DNA of 64,000 bases from contig NZ_CP032757.1 in assembly GCF_003641185.1 (NCBI RefSeq), positions 1,426,001-1,490,000 on the forward strand, written 5' to 3'. Positions 63,909 through 64,000 of this stretch are shown here, piece by piece. Numbering within the stretch: position 1 is the stretch's first letter; each line of letters begins with the position of its first letter. The notes under the pieces are model-generated. The model made no database searches and was not told the DNA's origin. It saw only the letters and a program-made list of their open reading frames with translations. The translations under genes were made by a program, and so were the position numbers. This DNA is from Lactiplantibacillus pentosus. Lineage in GTDB: Bacteria; Bacillota; Bacilli; Lactobacillales; Lactobacillaceae.

Positions 63909-64000
63909 ATGATGACTGAACACGAAGCCTATTTAACGACGTTTTACTGGCTGGCCGACAGCTGGGTGAACGATGATTATCTTGGCCTAGAAGATGAGTA
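63909..64000 (+). CDS. Start of an unidentified gene (cut by window edge)
   Basis: A frame from ATG at 63909 (or 63912) open to the end of the window: MMTEHEAYLTTFYWLADSWV and on. AAGGGGAA is ten bases upstream, a plausible ribosome site. Only 30 residues are visible, acidic with several Trp and Tyr, so no family can be named. Confidence 0.55.
   Translation, partial: MMTEHEAYLTTFYWLADSWVNDDYLGLEDE

Noticed and set aside
1..64000. CRISPR arrays or rRNA genes
   Set aside because: I saw no regularly spaced short repeats with unique spacers and no rRNA sequence.

Overview
The window looks like chromosome from the Lactiplantibacillus plantarum group (L. plantarum or a close relative). The reasons are an IS30-family element whose transposase I recognise as ISLpl1-like, the metE/metF pair behind a Met-type T-box, a sat-cysC sulfate-activation cluster, a second free-standing dltC-like gene, and the general low-GC lactobacillus character. 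This is recognition from memory, not a database result.

Positions 1-21512 are the late half of a siphovirus-type prophage, all on the + strand. It runs terminase large subunit (cut by the window edge), portal, ClpP-like prohead protease, HK97-type capsid protein, head-tail connectors, major tail protein, tail chaperones, a 1514-residue tape measure, Dit, Tal/fibre, small membrane proteins, holin and GH25 endolysin. Two -1 frameshift signals can be read directly. One is at the end of the capsid gene and adds a HeH/LEM-like domain. The other is the classical gpG/gpGT chaperone site. The prophage looks damaged: dit carries a one-base frameshift in a T run, and the Tal gene is split by an IS30-family element. 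It ends at a tRNA-Leu(CAG), the probable attachment site.

Positions 21600-28850 hold host genes: a lipoprotein/membrane-protein group on the minus strand, gtrA-like and DUF1516-like genes, and a minus-strand metE-metF operon under a complete T-box leader. Positions 30309-38702 form a sulfate module: sulfotransferase, ATP sulfurylase, APS kinase, a DHH phosphoesterase able in principle to remove PAP, a membrane-anchored arylsulfate sulfotransferase, and an SLC13-type anion permease. No reductase is present, so the activated sulfate is probably used for sulfonation. After it come a MATE exporter, tRNA-Gly(CCC) and tRNA-Asp(GTC), elaA-like, T-box-controlled argS, an ABC transporter, a P-loop ATPase, an MFS transporter with an L,D-transpeptidase, an orphan DltC, a MocR regulator divergent from a LysE exporter and aminotransferase, an argR-family repressor, a class A PBP, and yheA-yhaO-yhaN-yhaM.

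The most unusual item is a large gene-free dispersed element present twice (about 29197-29925 and 54915-55946). Its hairpins are kept by compensatory base changes between the copies. The second copy also has a 17-bp inverted repeat at its ends and carries an extra nested hairpin. I read it as a large structured RNA or a structured MITE-like element, and I do not recognise a named family.
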